A stretch of DNA of 64,000 nucleotides from assembly GCF_901827205.1 (NCBI RefSeq), contig NZ_LR594675.1:868001-932000 (forward strand), in the 5' to 3' direction. The notes beneath the pieces are model-generated. The model ran no database searches. It was not told the DNA's origin and was given only the letters and a program-made list of their open reading frames with translations. This DNA comes from Variovorax sp. PBS-H4. Its GTDB lineage: Bacteria > Pseudomonadota > Gammaproteobacteria > Burkholderiales > Burkholderiaceae_C. Of this stretch, positions 18,056 through 26,484 are shown piece after piece; the stretch's first letter is position 1, and each line of letters starts with the position of its first letter. Both the position numbers and the translations under genes were made by a program.

Positions 18056-19252
18056 ATGAAACAACTCCAGGACGCCTACATCGTCTCCGCGACCCGCACC
18101 CCGATCGGCCGCTCCCACCGCGGCTTCTTCCGCAACACGCGCCCCGACGACCTGCTCGCGACCACGCTGAAGGCGGCGCTCGCGGCGGTGCCGAACCTGG
18201 ACCCGAAGCTCATCGAGGACATCGTCTGCGGCTGTGCCATTCCCGAGGGGCAGCAGGGCCTGAACGTGGCGCGGATCGGCGCCGTGCTGGCCGGCCTGCC
18301 CACCAGCATCGGCGGCATCACCGTCAACCGCTTCTGCGCCTCGGGGCTCTCGGCGGTGCAGATGGCAGCCGACCGTATCCGCGTCGGCGAGGCCGAAGTG
18401 ATGATTGCCGCAGGCGTCGAGAGCATGAGCATGGTGCCGATGATGGGCAACTCGCCATCGCTGTCGCCCTCGATCTTCGAGCGCGATGGCGACGTCGGCA
18501 TCGCCTACGGCATGGGCCTGACCGCCGAGAAGGTGGCACAGCAATGGAAGGTGAGCCGCGAGGCGCAGGACGCCTTCGCGCTGCAGTCGCACCAGCGCGC
18601 GCTGGCGGCGCAGCAGGCAGGCGACTTCGACGCCGAGATCATGCCGGTCGAGGTGACGGAGCGCACACCCGACCTGGACAGCGGCGAAGCCATCGCCAAG
18701 ACCCGCACGGTAAAGCTCGACGAGGGCCCGCGGCCGGACACCAGCCTCGATGGCCTGGCCAGGCTGCGCACCGTGTTTGCCGCCCGCGGAAGCGTCACCG
18801 CCGGCAACAGCTCGCAGACTTCCGACGGCGCCGGTGCACTGATCCTCGCGAGCGAGAAGGCCTGCCAGCAATTCGATCTGAAGCCGCTCGCGCGCTTCGT
18901 CAGCTTCGCGAGCAAGGGCGTGCCGCCGCAGATCATGGGCATCGGGCCGATCGAGGCCATTCCGGCTGCCCTGCGCTACGCCGGCCTGACGCAGGACGCG
19001 ATCGACTGGATCGAGCTCAACGAGGCTTTCGCGGCCCAGTCGTTGGCGGTGATCAACACCCTCGGGCTGGACCCGGCCAAGGTCAACCCGATGGGCGGCG
19101 CGATTGCGCTGGGCCATCCGCTGGGCGCGACGGGCGCTATCCGCTCGGCCACGGTGGTGCACGCGCTGCAGCGCAAGAAGCTCAAGTACGGCATGGTCAC
19201 GATGTGCGTGGGCATGGGGCAGGGCGCCGCCGGCATCTTCGAACGAGTCTGA
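18056..19252 (+). CDS. fadA: Acetyl-CoA C-acyltransferase (3-ketoacyl-CoA thiolase)
   Basis: A 398-residue thiolase. The nucleophile is Cys94 in 'VNRFCASGLSAVQMA'; the His of 'GGAIALGHPLGATGA' and the Cys of 'VTMCVGMGQGAAG' complete the active site. 'WIELNEAFAAQSLAV' and 'GNSSQTSDGAGALIL' are further family blocks. It performs the last, CoA-dependent cleavage of beta-oxidation and follows fadE and fadN, matching the fadN-fadA-fadE gene set of Bacillus. The 288-base gap from fadN is filled by a repeat-bounded relic, so coupling may have been weakened by the insertion. Confidence 0.93.
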   Translation: MKQLQDAYIVSATRTPIGRSHRGFFRNTRPDDLLATTLKAALAAVPNLDPKLIEDIVCGCAIPEGQQGLNVARIGAVLAGLPTSIGGITVNRFCASGLSAVQMAADRIRVGEAEVMIAAGVESMSMVPMMGNSPSLSPSIFERDGDVGIAYGMGLTAEKVAQQWKVSREAQDAFALQSHQRALAAQQAGDFDAEIMPVEVTERTPDLDSGEAIAKTRTVKLDEGPRPDTSLDGLARLRTVFAARGSVTAGNSSQTSDGAGALILASEKACQQFDLKPLARFVSFASKGVPPQIMGIGPIEAIPAALRYAGLTQDAIDWIELNEAFAAQSLAVINTLGLDPAKVNPMGGAIALGHPLGATGAIRSATVVHALQRKKLKYGMVTMCVGMGQGAAGIFERV

Positions 19253-19325
19253 TCACGCCACCCACCCGGGCGGCAGCGTCCCGCAGACGACTGCCCGAGT
19301 CCTTCAGCCGGAGCACACTTCCACC

Positions 19326-20156
19326 ATGAGCACACACCCCCTGGACAAGGCGCTGGCGCTCGCGCACAGCGACATCCGTGTCGGCCACTTCACCGGCGCC
19401 ACCAGTCCCGACTACTGGAACATGGTCGGACCCTTTGGCGGGACGACCGCGGCGGTGATGCTGCAGTCGGTGCTGAAGCATCCCGAACTGCTCGGAGCAC
19501 CGGTCGCATTGACGGTCAACTATGCAGCCGCGCTCACGGCCGGTGCCTTCGAATTGCTGGCCGTACCGGTGCGCACCAACCGTTCCACGCAGCACTGGAC
19601 GATCCAGTTGTCGCAGGCTGACGCGGCGGGGCAGGCGCAGATCGTGGGCACGGGCAGCGCAGTGACGGCCCTGCGGCGCGAGACCTGGGGCGCCAACGAC
19701 CTGCCGATGCCCGAGGTGCCGCGGCCGATGGAGGTCGAGCGCCTGAGCATCGGGCCGGCCAAAGTGGCCTGGATCGACCGCTACGAGATGCGCCCGATCA
19801 GCGGAGCACTGCCCGTGCGCTGGGATGGCAGCGGCGATCAAAGCGAGACCCGGATGTGGGTGCGCGATGCGCCGGCGCGCCCGCTCGACTTCGCTGCGCT
19901 CGCGGCGCTGAGCGACTGCTTCTTTCCGCGCGTCTGGCTGCGGCGCGCCAGGCCGGTGCCGATCGGTACCGTGTCGATCACCACCTATTTCCACGTCGAT
20001 GCCGCCCAGCTATCCGAGGTGGGCGACGGCCACCTGCTCGGCCGTGCCACCGGCCAGCAGTTCCGCAACGGCTACTTCGATCAGGCTGCGCAGCTGTGGA
20101 GCGAGGCCGGGGCCCTGCTCGCCACCTCGAACCAGATCGTGTACTTCAAGGAGTGA
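19326..20156 (+). CDS. TesB-like acyl-CoA thioesterase family protein
   Basis: A 276-residue double hot-dog protein. It shows the N-terminal hot-dog block 'NMVGPFGGTTAAVMLQSVL' and 'ALTVNYAAALTAGAFELLAV', and the second hot-dog with 'LAALSDCFFPRVWLRR' and 'PIGTVSITTYFHVDA' ending 'GYFDQAAQLWSEAGALLATS'. Members hydrolyse acyl-CoA to free acid and CoA. Its place in the beta-oxidation cluster, 73 bases after fadA, suggests removal of dead-end or excess acyl-CoA. The longer upstream frame lies in fadA and is not coding. Confidence 0.83.
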   Translation: MSTHPLDKALALAHSDIRVGHFTGATSPDYWNMVGPFGGTTAAVMLQSVLKHPELLGAPVALTVNYAAALTAGAFELLAVPVRTNRSTQHWTIQLSQADAAGQAQIVGTGSAVTALRRETWGANDLPMPEVPRPMEVERLSIGPAKVAWIDRYEMRPISGALPVRWDGSGDQSETRMWVRDAPARPLDFAALAALSDCFFPRVWLRRARPVPIGTVSITTYFHVDAAQLSEVGDGHLLGRATGQQFRNGYFDQAAQLWSEAGALLATSNQIVYFKE

Positions 20157-20209
20157 GAGCCTCCGCGAGGCGCCACACTCCGCCCACTTCTTTGCAGCAA
20201 GGACCTTCC

Positions 20210-20974
20210 ATGAGCGACATCCTCGTGCACGCCGAAGCCGGCGTGATGACCCTGACCTTCAACCGGCTCGACAAGAAGAATTCAATTACCCGCGCCATGT
20301 ACGCGGCGCTGGGCGACGCGCTGGCGAAGGCGGCCGAGGACAGCGCGGTGCGCGCGGTGCTGATCCAGGGCGACGCCACGATTTTCAGCGCGGGCAACGA
20401 CATTGGCGACTTCCTGAATGCGCCGCCCTCGACGCCGGATTCGCCGGTATTCCGTTTCCTGCACGGCATCGCCGCCTTTCCGAAGCCGCTGGTGGCGGCG
20501 GTATGCGGACCGGCGGTGGGCATCGGCACCACCATGCTCTTCCATTGCGACCTGGTCTACGCGGGCGACAACGCGGCCTTCTCGATGCCTTTCGTCAACC
20601 TGGGCTTGTGTCCCGAGGCTGCGTCGAGCTTGCTGGTCCCGCAGATGTTCGGCTACCACCGTGCCGCCGAGGCGCTTCTGCTGGGCGAGCCCTTTATGGC
20701 GGAGGCCGCGCTCGAGGTCGGCCTGGTCAACCGCATCGTGCCGCCCACCGAGGCCAATTCCATCGCCCAGGCCCAGGCGCACAAGCTCGCGGCCAAGCCC
20801 CTGTCGTCGCTGATGGAGATCAAACGCCTGATGAAGAAGGGCCAGCAGGCGAGCGTCATCGAACGCATGGGTGAAGAGGGGGAGAGCTTCGGTCGCTTGC
20901 TGCGTGAGCCGGCGGCCAAGGAGGCGTTCACCGCGTTCATGGAAAAGCGCAAGCCCGACTTCTCAAAGGTCTGA
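20210..20974 (+). CDS. Enoyl-CoA hydratase/isomerase family protein
   Basis: A 254-residue crotonase. The oxyanion-hole regions are 'IFSAGNDIGDFL' and 'AAVCGPAVGIGTTMLFHCDL', and the acidic residue of 'VNLGLCPEAASSLLVPQM' is the likely catalytic glutamate. In the first active-site position, where hydratases of the FadB type carry Glu, this protein has Thr, so an isomerase or specialised hydratase is possible. ATG at 20210 follows 53 bases after the thioesterase. It is the last gene of the beta-oxidation cluster; the next gene is convergent. Confidence 0.87.
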   Translation: MSDILVHAEAGVMTLTFNRLDKKNSITRAMYAALGDALAKAAEDSAVRAVLIQGDATIFSAGNDIGDFLNAPPSTPDSPVFRFLHGIAAFPKPLVAAVCGPAVGIGTTMLFHCDLVYAGDNAAFSMPFVNLGLCPEAASSLLVPQMFGYHRAAEALLLGEPFMAEAALEVGLVNRIVPPTEANSIAQAQAHKLAAKPLSSLMEIKRLMKKGQQASVIERMGEEGESFGRLLREPAAKEAFTAFMEKRKPDFSKV

Positions 20975-21003
20975 CGGCAGGAAGGTTCGAGGGTCTGACC
21001 CGG

Positions 21004-21420
21004 TCACTCCCTGGCGATCGCCCGCGGCCTCCCGTTGTCGTCGATCGCCACATAGGTGAACGTGGCCTCGGTCACCTTGATGTACTCGCCCTGCGCCTTG
21101 AAGCGCTCTGCGAAGACCTCGACCGTGACCGTCACCGAGGTGCGCCCGATCCGCACCAGCTTGGAATAGAAGGACAGGATGTCCCCCAGCCGCACCGGCT
21201 GCTTGAAGACGAATTCGTTGACCGCGACCGTGGCCATGCGGCCCTTGGCGTAGCGCGCCGGAATCACCGAGCCGGCCAGGTCGCACTGGGCCATGACCCA
21301 GCCGCCGAAGATGTCGCCGTTGGCGTTGACATCCGCCGGCAGCGGGATCACCTTGAGCACGAGTTCCATGTCGGCGGGCAGGCTCTTGAGGGTGGCTGAG
21401 AGGTTGGCGGGAACAGACAT
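21004..21420 (-). CDS. Acyl-CoA thioesterase (YciA-type hot-dog)
   Basis: A 138-residue single hot-dog acyl-CoA thioesterase. The signature 'NANGDIFGGWVMAQCDLAG' holds the active-site Asn/Asp, followed by 'VNEFVFKQPVRLGDILSFYS' and 'VTEATFTYVAIDDNGRPR'. It is transcribed toward the beta-oxidation genes and away from the ABC exporter, with only 29 bases between its stop and that of the hydratase. ATG at 21420 is preferred; a GTG two codons earlier is possible. Confidence 0.9.
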   Translation of the reverse strand: MSVPANLSATLKSLPADMELVLKVIPLPADVNANGDIFGGWVMAQCDLAGSVIPARYAKGRMATVAVNEFVFKQPVRLGDILSFYSKLVRIGRTSVTVTVEVFAERFKAQGEYIKVTEATFTYVAIDDNGRPRAIARE

Positions 21421-21461
21421 GGGCACAATCCGGGGAAAGCAACAGCCACGATTGTCTCCCC

Positions 21462-23297
21462 ATGCGCCGCAGCGGCGAAGCCCTTTCCCCTCCTCATCAT
21501 CCCTCGGCCAGCGAGCCGGCCCGGAGCGATCGCTCCGACTGGGCCACGCTGCGCCGGCTGTTTCCCTACCTCTGGCGCTACAAGTGGCGGGTGCTGGCCG
21601 CGCTGCTCTTCATGGTGGGCGCCAAGGTGGCCAATGTCGGCGTGCCGGTGCTGCTGAAGAACCTGGTCGACACCATGACGCCGAAGCCCGACATGGCGCA
21701 GGCGCTGCTGGTGGTGCCGATCGCGCTGCTGGTCGCCTACGGGCTGCTGCGCTTCTCGACCTCGCTGTTCGGCGAACTGCGCGAGCTGGTCTTCGCCAAG
21801 GCGACCGAAGGCGCGGCGCGCAGCATCTCGCTGGAGGTGTTCCGGCACCTGCATGCGCTGTCGCTGCGCTTCCACCTGGAGCGGCAGACCGGCGGCATGA
21901 CGCGCGACATCGAGCGCGGCACGCGCGGGGTGCATTCGCTGATCTCGATGTCGCTCTACAGCATCGTGCCGACCATCATCGAGCTGACGCTGGTGCTGAC
22001 CATCCTGGGCGTGAAGTTCGATGCGCTCTTCGTCTGGATCACGGGTGCCGCGCTGGTGCTCTACATCGCCTTCACCGTCACGGTGACCGAGTGGCGCACG
22101 CAGTTCCGCAAGACCATGAACGAGCTCGACTCGCTGGCGCAGAGCCGTGCCATCGATTCGCTGCTGAACTACGAGACGGTCAAGTACTTCAACAACGAGG
22201 AGTTCGAGGCGACGCGCTACGACGCAAGCCTCGACCGCTACCGGCGCGCCGCCATCAAGAGCCAGAGAACGCTGAGCCTGCTCAACACCGGCCAGCAGAT
22301 GCTGATCGCGGTGAGCCTGGTGCTGATGCTGTGGCGCGCGACCGCGGGCGTGGTCGATGGCCGCATGACGCTGGGCGACCTGGTCATGGTCAACGCCTTC
22401 ATGATCCAGCTGTACATCCCGCTCAACTTCCTGGGCGTGATCTATCGCGAGATCAAGCAGAGCCTGACCGACCTGGACAAGATGTTCGTGTTGATGGAGA
22501 AGGAGCGCGAGGTGCGCGATGCGCCAGGCGCCCGGCCGCTCGCGGGACGCGATGCCAGCGTGCGCTTCGAGGATGTGAGCTTCGCCTACGAGGCCTCGCG
22601 GCCGATCCTCAAGCATGTGAGCTTCGAGATTCCGGCCGGAAAGACAGTGGCGGTGGTCGGGCCCTCCGGGTCGGGCAAGTCCACGCTGGCACGGTTGCTC
22701 TATCGCTTCTATGACGTCCAGCAGGGCCGCATCCTGATCGGCGGCGAGGACATCCGCGAGGTGACCCAGGCCAGCGTGCGCCAGGCCATCGGCATCGTGC
22801 CGCAGGACACGGTGCTTTTCAACGACACCATCGAATACAACATCGCCTATGGCCGCCCGGGCACCAGCCGGGCCCAGGTCGAGCAGGCGGCGCGGGCGGC
22901 GCGCATCCATGACTTCATCGCTGCAACGCCCAAGGGCTACGACACGCCGGTGGGCGAGCGCGGCCTGAAGCTTTCGGGCGGGGAAAAGCAGCGAGTCGCG
23001 ATCGCGCGCACGCTGCTGAAAGACCCGCCGATCCTGATCTTCGACGAGGCGACCTCGGCGCTGGACTCGGCCAACGAACGCGCCATCCAGGCGGAGCTCA
23101 AGAGCGCGGCGCAGAACAAGACCACCCTGGTGATCGCGCACCGCCTCTCGACCGTGGTCGACGCGCACGAGATCCTGGTGCTCGAGGGCGGCGTGATCGT
23201 CGAGCGCGGCACCCACGCGCAACTGCTCGCCAGGGACGCGCGCTACGCCCAGATGTGGGCTCTGCAGCAAATCGAGGCTGCCGAGCCCGTTCTTTGA
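21462..23297 (+). CDS. Atm1-type ABC exporter (fused permease/ATPase)
   Basis: A 611-residue half-transporter. Residues about 35-330 hold six membrane helices, including 'VLAALLFMVGAKVANVGVPV' and 'IELTLVLTILGVKFDALFVW', with 'TVTEWRTQFRKTMNELDS' and 'LLNYETVKYFNNEEFEATRY' being the Atm1/HMT1 glutathione-binding signature. The ATPase domain has Walker A 'GPSGSGKST', Q-loop, 'LSGGEKQRVAIARTLL' and Walker B 'ILIFDEATSALD'. Family members export glutathione-linked metals or persulfides. It is divergent from the YciA-type gene and 22 bases before the dehydrogenase gene. Confidence 0.92.
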   Translation: MRRSGEALSPPHHPSASEPARSDRSDWATLRRLFPYLWRYKWRVLAALLFMVGAKVANVGVPVLLKNLVDTMTPKPDMAQALLVVPIALLVAYGLLRFSTSLFGELRELVFAKATEGAARSISLEVFRHLHALSLRFHLERQTGGMTRDIERGTRGVHSLISMSLYSIVPTIIELTLVLTILGVKFDALFVWITGAALVLYIAFTVTVTEWRTQFRKTMNELDSLAQSRAIDSLLNYETVKYFNNEEFEATRYDASLDRYRRAAIKSQRTLSLLNTGQQMLIAVSLVLMLWRATAGVVDGRMTLGDLVMVNAFMIQLYIPLNFLGVIYREIKQSLTDLDKMFVLMEKEREVRDAPGARPLAGRDASVRFEDVSFAYEASRPILKHVSFEIPAGKTVAVVGPSGSGKSTLARLLYRFYDVQQGRILIGGEDIREVTQASVRQAIGIVPQDTVLFNDTIEYNIAYGRPGTSRAQVEQAARAARIHDFIAATPKGYDTPVGERGLKLSGGEKQRVAIARTLLKDPPILIFDEATSALDSANERAIQAELKSAAQNKTTLVIAHRLSTVVDAHEILVLEGGVIVERGTHAQLLARDARYAQMWALQQIEAAEPVL

Positions 23298-23319
23298 TTC
23301 CCATTCTTCCGGAGATCGG

Positions 23320-24258
23320 ATGTCCGACAAGATTCCCCTCCTGGTGGTCAGCAGCCTGTCGAGCGCCCACCAGGCCCAGATTGCCGCGGTGTATGACCTG
23401 ACTTATGCGCCCACGCCGGCCGAGCGCGCTGCCGCCATCGCAGCGCAGGGCGCCCGTTACCGCGCGGTGCTGACCATCGGCGTGATCGGGCTCACGCCCG
23501 ACGAGCTCGCGGCAATGCCGAAGGTCGAACTGATCTGCGCGATGGGCGCAGGCTACGAGTGCCTGCCGCTGGAGGCGGCGCGCTCGCGCGGCATTGCCCT
23601 CGCGAACGGCGCCGGCACCAACGACGACTGCGTGGCCGACCATGCCTTCGGCCTGCTGATCGGCATCGTGCGCGGCATCCGCATGCTCGACCGGGCGTGC
23701 CGCGAAGGCATATGGCGCGAGGCAATTCCGCAGCCGCCCAACGTCTCGGGCAAGCGCCTGGGCATCCTCGGGCTGGGCACCATCGGCCAGAAGATCGCCA
23801 AGCGTGCCGCCGGCTTCGACATGGAGATCGGCTACCACAACCGCAAGCCGCGCGAGGGCGTGGCGCATCGCTACTTCGACAGCCTGCAGTCCATGGCCGA
23901 GTGGGCCGACGTGCTGATGATCGCCACGCCGGGCGGCCCCGGCACGCGCCACCTGATCGATGCCCGCATCCTCGATGCGCTCGGGCCGCAGGGCTTCCTG
24001 GTCAACATCTCGCGCGGCAGCGTGGTCGACACCGAGGCGCTCGCCGCCGCGTTGCGCGAAAGGCGCATCGCCGGCGCCGGGCTGGACGTCTACGAGAGCG
24101 AGCCCGAGCCGCCACGGCCATTGATCGGACTCGACAACGTGCTGCTCACGCCGCACGTGGCCGGCTGGTCGCCCGAGGCCACGCAGGCGTCGGTAGACCG
24201 CTTCATGGCGAATGCCGAAGGGCACTTCGCGGGGCGCGGCGTCGTGTCGCCGATCTGA
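23320..24258 (+). CDS. D-isomer-specific 2-hydroxyacid dehydrogenase (GhrB/hydroxypyruvate reductase-like)
   Basis: A 312-residue dehydrogenase. The cofactor fold is 'LGILGLGTIGQKIAKRA' followed by 'IGYHNRKPR', where the Asn-Arg after the second strand favours NADPH. Catalytic Arg lies in 'NISRGSVVDTEAL', Glu in 'LDVYESEPEPP' and His in 'TPHVAGWSPEA'. It reduces glyoxylate, hydroxypyruvate or related 2-oxoacids. Start ATG at 23320 is preceded by GGAGATC. It ends just before the GC hairpin at 24272 and the operator region of the nic importer, so it is probably not part of that system. Confidence 0.9.
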   Translation: MSDKIPLLVVSSLSSAHQAQIAAVYDLTYAPTPAERAAAIAAQGARYRAVLTIGVIGLTPDELAAMPKVELICAMGAGYECLPLEAARSRGIALANGAGTNDDCVADHAFGLLIGIVRGIRMLDRACREGIWREAIPQPPNVSGKRLGILGLGTIGQKIAKRAAGFDMEIGYHNRKPREGVAHRYFDSLQSMAEWADVLMIATPGGPGTRHLIDARILDALGPQGFLVNISRGSVVDTEALAAALRERRIAGAGLDVYESEPEPPRPLIGLDNVLLTPHVAGWSPEATQASVDRFMANAEGHFAGRGVVSPI

Positions 24259-24271
24259 AGGGGTGTGCAGA

Positions 24272-24291
24272 CCGGCCGCGCGAGCGGCCGG
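24272..24291 (+). terminator. GC-rich hairpin after the 2-hydroxyacid dehydrogenase
   Basis: Arms CCGGCCGC and GCGGCCGG enclose a GCGA loop 13 bases after the stop codon. No long T-run follows, so this may be a Rho-independent terminator of weak type or an mRNA-end hairpin. Confidence 0.55.
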
Positions 24292-24314
24292 CGGTCCTGG
24301 CATTGCTCTTGCTA

Positions 24315-24332
24315 ATTGACTGGGCGATTAAT
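24315..24332. promoter_or_regulatory. Operator-like site C (TetR half-site match) upstream of the importer
   Basis: The 18 bases ATTGACTGGGCGATTAAT match the right half (GCGATTAAT) of the palindrome before the TetR gene at 34418-34435 exactly as read on the opposite strand, and the left half only in part. It lies 77 bases upstream of a better copy. Confidence 0.5.
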
Positions 24333-24340
24333 TAAGACGA

Positions 24341-24350
24341 GGGTTAACCC
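24341..24350. promoter_or_regulatory. GGGTTAACCC palindrome between the two operator-like sites
   Basis: A perfect 10-bp palindrome lies between the two TetR-type sites in the importer control region. It could be a site for another regulator or mark the promoter region; no factor can be named. Confidence 0.3.
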
Positions 24351-24391
24351 CATGTCGGTGCATGGAGGCCCAGGGCTAATCTCGCACATTA

Positions 24392-24409
24392 ATTAATTGG
24401 GTGATTAAT
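24392..24409. promoter_or_regulatory. Operator-like site B (TetR) upstream of the importer
   Basis: ATTAATTGGGTGATTAAT shares with the site before the TetR gene the frame ATTAAn(C/T)GnnnGnTTAAT, with perfect outer arms ATTAA/TTAAT... and is 57 bases before the importer start. The AT-rich palindrome stands out in otherwise GC-rich DNA. It is the best candidate for repression of the import and ring-cleavage genes. Confidence 0.6.
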
Positions 24410-24466
24410 TAGTTGAGCACGTGGCCGGTTCATCGGCCCGGGCATTCCTCTTGAATGGAGATCGAA

Positions 24467-25603
24467 ATGCAGAAGTGGATGCGTGTGTTCGGCGCGGCGG
24501 GCTTGCTCGGCCTGGCCGCAGGTGGCGCCTGGGCGCAAGACACGGTGAAGGTCGGCGTGATCCAGCCGCTGACCGGTTCGGTGGCCTACAACGGCCAGGC
24601 CTTCGTGAGCGGCGCCAAGCTGGCGGTGGAACGGCGCAATGCTGCCGGCGGCGTTTTCGGGCGCAAGGTGGAGCTCGTGATCGAGGACGGCCAGTGCCGT
24701 CCGGCCAACTCGGTCAACGCGGCCGAGAAGCTCATCCAGCGCGACAAGGTGGTGGCGCTCGCAGGCGCCTTCTGCAGCTCGGCCACGGCCGCGGTGATGC
24801 CGGTGGCCGAGAAGTACAAGGTGCCGCTCCTGACCGGCGTGTCGTCCAAGGCGGACCTGACGGAAAAAGGGATGCAGTACTTTTTCCGCTCGGCAGAGAC
24901 CGACCGGCTCATGTCCAAGACCTTCAGCAAGATCCTGGCCGAGAAGCTGCAGCTCAAGACGGTGGCCTACATCGGCGTGAACGACGACTGGGGCCGCGGC
25001 GGCGTCGAGGACTTCTCCAAGGACCTCGGCGCGCTGGGCGTGAAGACCGTGATGAAGGAGTACTTCGACCACGGCGCGACCGACTTCTACACGCTGCTCA
25101 CCAAGCTCAAGGCCAGCAATGCCGACGGCGTGTTCGTCGCGGCCGAGACACAGGACGGCTCGATCCTGGTCAAGCAGTTCAAGGAGTTCGGCCTCAAGAC
25201 CAAGATCTTCGGCGTGGGCTCCTGGGCGACCGCGGACTTCGTCGGCCTGGCCGGCGACGCCTCCGAGGGCATCTACGCCGCCGTCCCCTATGCGTCGAGC
25301 CTGCCGGGCGAGCGCAACAAGGCCTTCGTCGATCTCTACACCGCCGGCTACAAGGAAAAGCCGGGCAAGTACGGCGCGGCCGGCTACAACGCGCTGAACA
25401 TCATGATGGATGCGCTCGCGCGTGCCGGCAAGGCCGAGCCCGACGCGGTGCGCGACGCGCTGCGCAAGACCGACTACGCCGCGCCCAATGGCCGCTACCG
25501 CTTCACCGAGAAGGGTGAAGGCTACGGCTTCGACGTGGTGCTGGTGCAGATCGTGAACAAGGAGCCGCGCGTCGTGGCCCAGAGCGCGACCGAGAAGCCC
25601 TGA
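24467..25603 (+). CDS. Branched-chain-type ABC transporter substrate-binding protein (nic cluster)
   Basis: A 378-residue LivK-type periplasmic binding protein with a Sec signal ('FGAAGLLGLAAGGAWAQ') and the family blocks 'VKVGVIQPLTGSVAYNGQ', 'IEDGQCRPANSVNAAEKL', 'AVMPVAEKYKVPLLTGVSS', 'YIGVNDDWGRGGVEDF' and 'AAGYNALNIMMDALARAG'. ATG at 24467 is chosen because a GGAG site lies 9 bases before it; an in-frame ATG 12 bases earlier overlaps that site. It is the first gene of a run of ten same-strand genes ending with nicF, so its ligand is predicted to be a pyridine carboxylate such as nicotinate or 6-hydroxynicotinate. Confidence 0.9.
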   Translation: MQKWMRVFGAAGLLGLAAGGAWAQDTVKVGVIQPLTGSVAYNGQAFVSGAKLAVERRNAAGGVFGRKVELVIEDGQCRPANSVNAAEKLIQRDKVVALAGAFCSSATAAVMPVAEKYKVPLLTGVSSKADLTEKGMQYFFRSAETDRLMSKTFSKILAEKLQLKTVAYIGVNDDWGRGGVEDFSKDLGALGVKTVMKEYFDHGATDFYTLLTKLKASNADGVFVAAETQDGSILVKQFKEFGLKTKIFGVGSWATADFVGLAGDASEGIYAAVPYASSLPGERNKAFVDLYTAGYKEKPGKYGAAGYNALNIMMDALARAGKAEPDAVRDALRKTDYAAPNGRYRFTEKGEGYGFDVVLVQIVNKEPRVVAQSATEKP

Positions 25604-25611
25604 GGACCGGC

Positions 25612-26484
25612 ATGGAGCAGTTGCCACAGTACCTCGTCAACGGCCTGGTCACGGGGTCGTTCTACGCCCTGTCGGCCCTGGGCCTGACGCTGATCCTCGG
25701 CCTCATGCGCGTCGTCAACTTCGCGCACGGCGAGCTGTACATGATGGGAGGCGTCATGGGCTGGTGGGCCACCACGCGGCTCGGCCTCGACTTCTTCACC
25801 GGGCTGCTGCTGGTGGCCGTCGCGATGGGTGCGTTCGGCTGGCTGGTCGACCGCCTGCTGATCGAGCGCATCCGCGACCAGGGCGAGGAGCCCGGCATCC
25901 TGCTGACCATCGGCTTGTCGATCTTCCTGGCCAACACCGCGTTGCTGATGGTCGGCACCGCGCCGTTGAAGGTGGAGGCGCCGATCGCCGCGGGCCCGGT
26001 CTTCCTGGGCACGGTGGTGCTCACCAAGCTGCGGCTGTTCGCGGTGGGAGTGTGCGCGCTGCTGATCGTGGCGGCCTGGCTCACGATCCACAAGACCCGG
26101 CTCGGGCGCGCGATGCGCGCCACCTTCCAGGACCCGATGGCCGCGCGGCTGGTGGGCATCCGCACCTCCAGCGTCTACGCCAGCACCTTCGCGATGGGCA
26201 CGGTGATCGCGTCGATGGCGGGCATGCTGCTCGGCTCGATCTACTCGGCGCAGGTGTCGGTGGGCGGCCTGGTCAGCATGAAGGCCTTCGTGGTCGTGAT
26301 CCTCGGCGGCATGGGCAGCTTTGCCGGCGCCATTGCCGGCGGCCTGCTGCTCGGCGTCGCGGAGGCGCTGTGGGGCGGCTACGTCGCCACCGGCTGGGTC
26401 GACATCATTGGCTTCGCGCTGGTGATCCTGGCCCTTGTCTTCCGGCCTTACGGTCTCTTCTCCCGGCGGGTGGAGCGCGCATGA
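25612..26484 (+). CDS. Branched-chain-type ABC transporter permease (LivH-like)
   Basis: A 290-residue inner-membrane permease with about eight hydrophobic helices. It opens 'YLVNGLVTGSFYALSALGLT' and has 'GLMRVVNFAHGELYMMGGV', the LivH signature, then 'FVVVILGGMGSFAGAIAGG' , the coupling region for the ATPases, near residues 225-243. It starts 8 bases after the binding protein and overlaps the next permease gene. With LivM-, LivG- and LivF-like partners it forms a complete importer; the linked nic genes point to a pyridine carboxylate as cargo. Confidence 0.92.
   Translation: MEQLPQYLVNGLVTGSFYALSALGLTLILGLMRVVNFAHGELYMMGGVMGWWATTRLGLDFFTGLLLVAVAMGAFGWLVDRLLIERIRDQGEEPGILLTIGLSIFLANTALLMVGTAPLKVEAPIAAGPVFLGTVVLTKLRLFAVGVCALLIVAAWLTIHKTRLGRAMRATFQDPMAARLVGIRTSSVYASTFAMGTVIASMAGMLLGSIYSAQVSVGGLVSMKAFVVVILGGMGSFAGAIAGGLLLGVAEALWGGYVATGWVDIIGFALVILALVFRPYGLFSRRVERA

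Noticed and set aside
17778..18059. 93-residue open frame as an intact small gene
   Set aside because: Only the middle part is DUF559-like; both ends are translated hairpin repeat, so it is a relic.
21348..23330. 660-residue minus-strand frame over the ABC exporter
   Set aside because: Antisense to a full ABC transporter with all nucleotide-binding motifs; low-complexity His/Arg/Gln composition.
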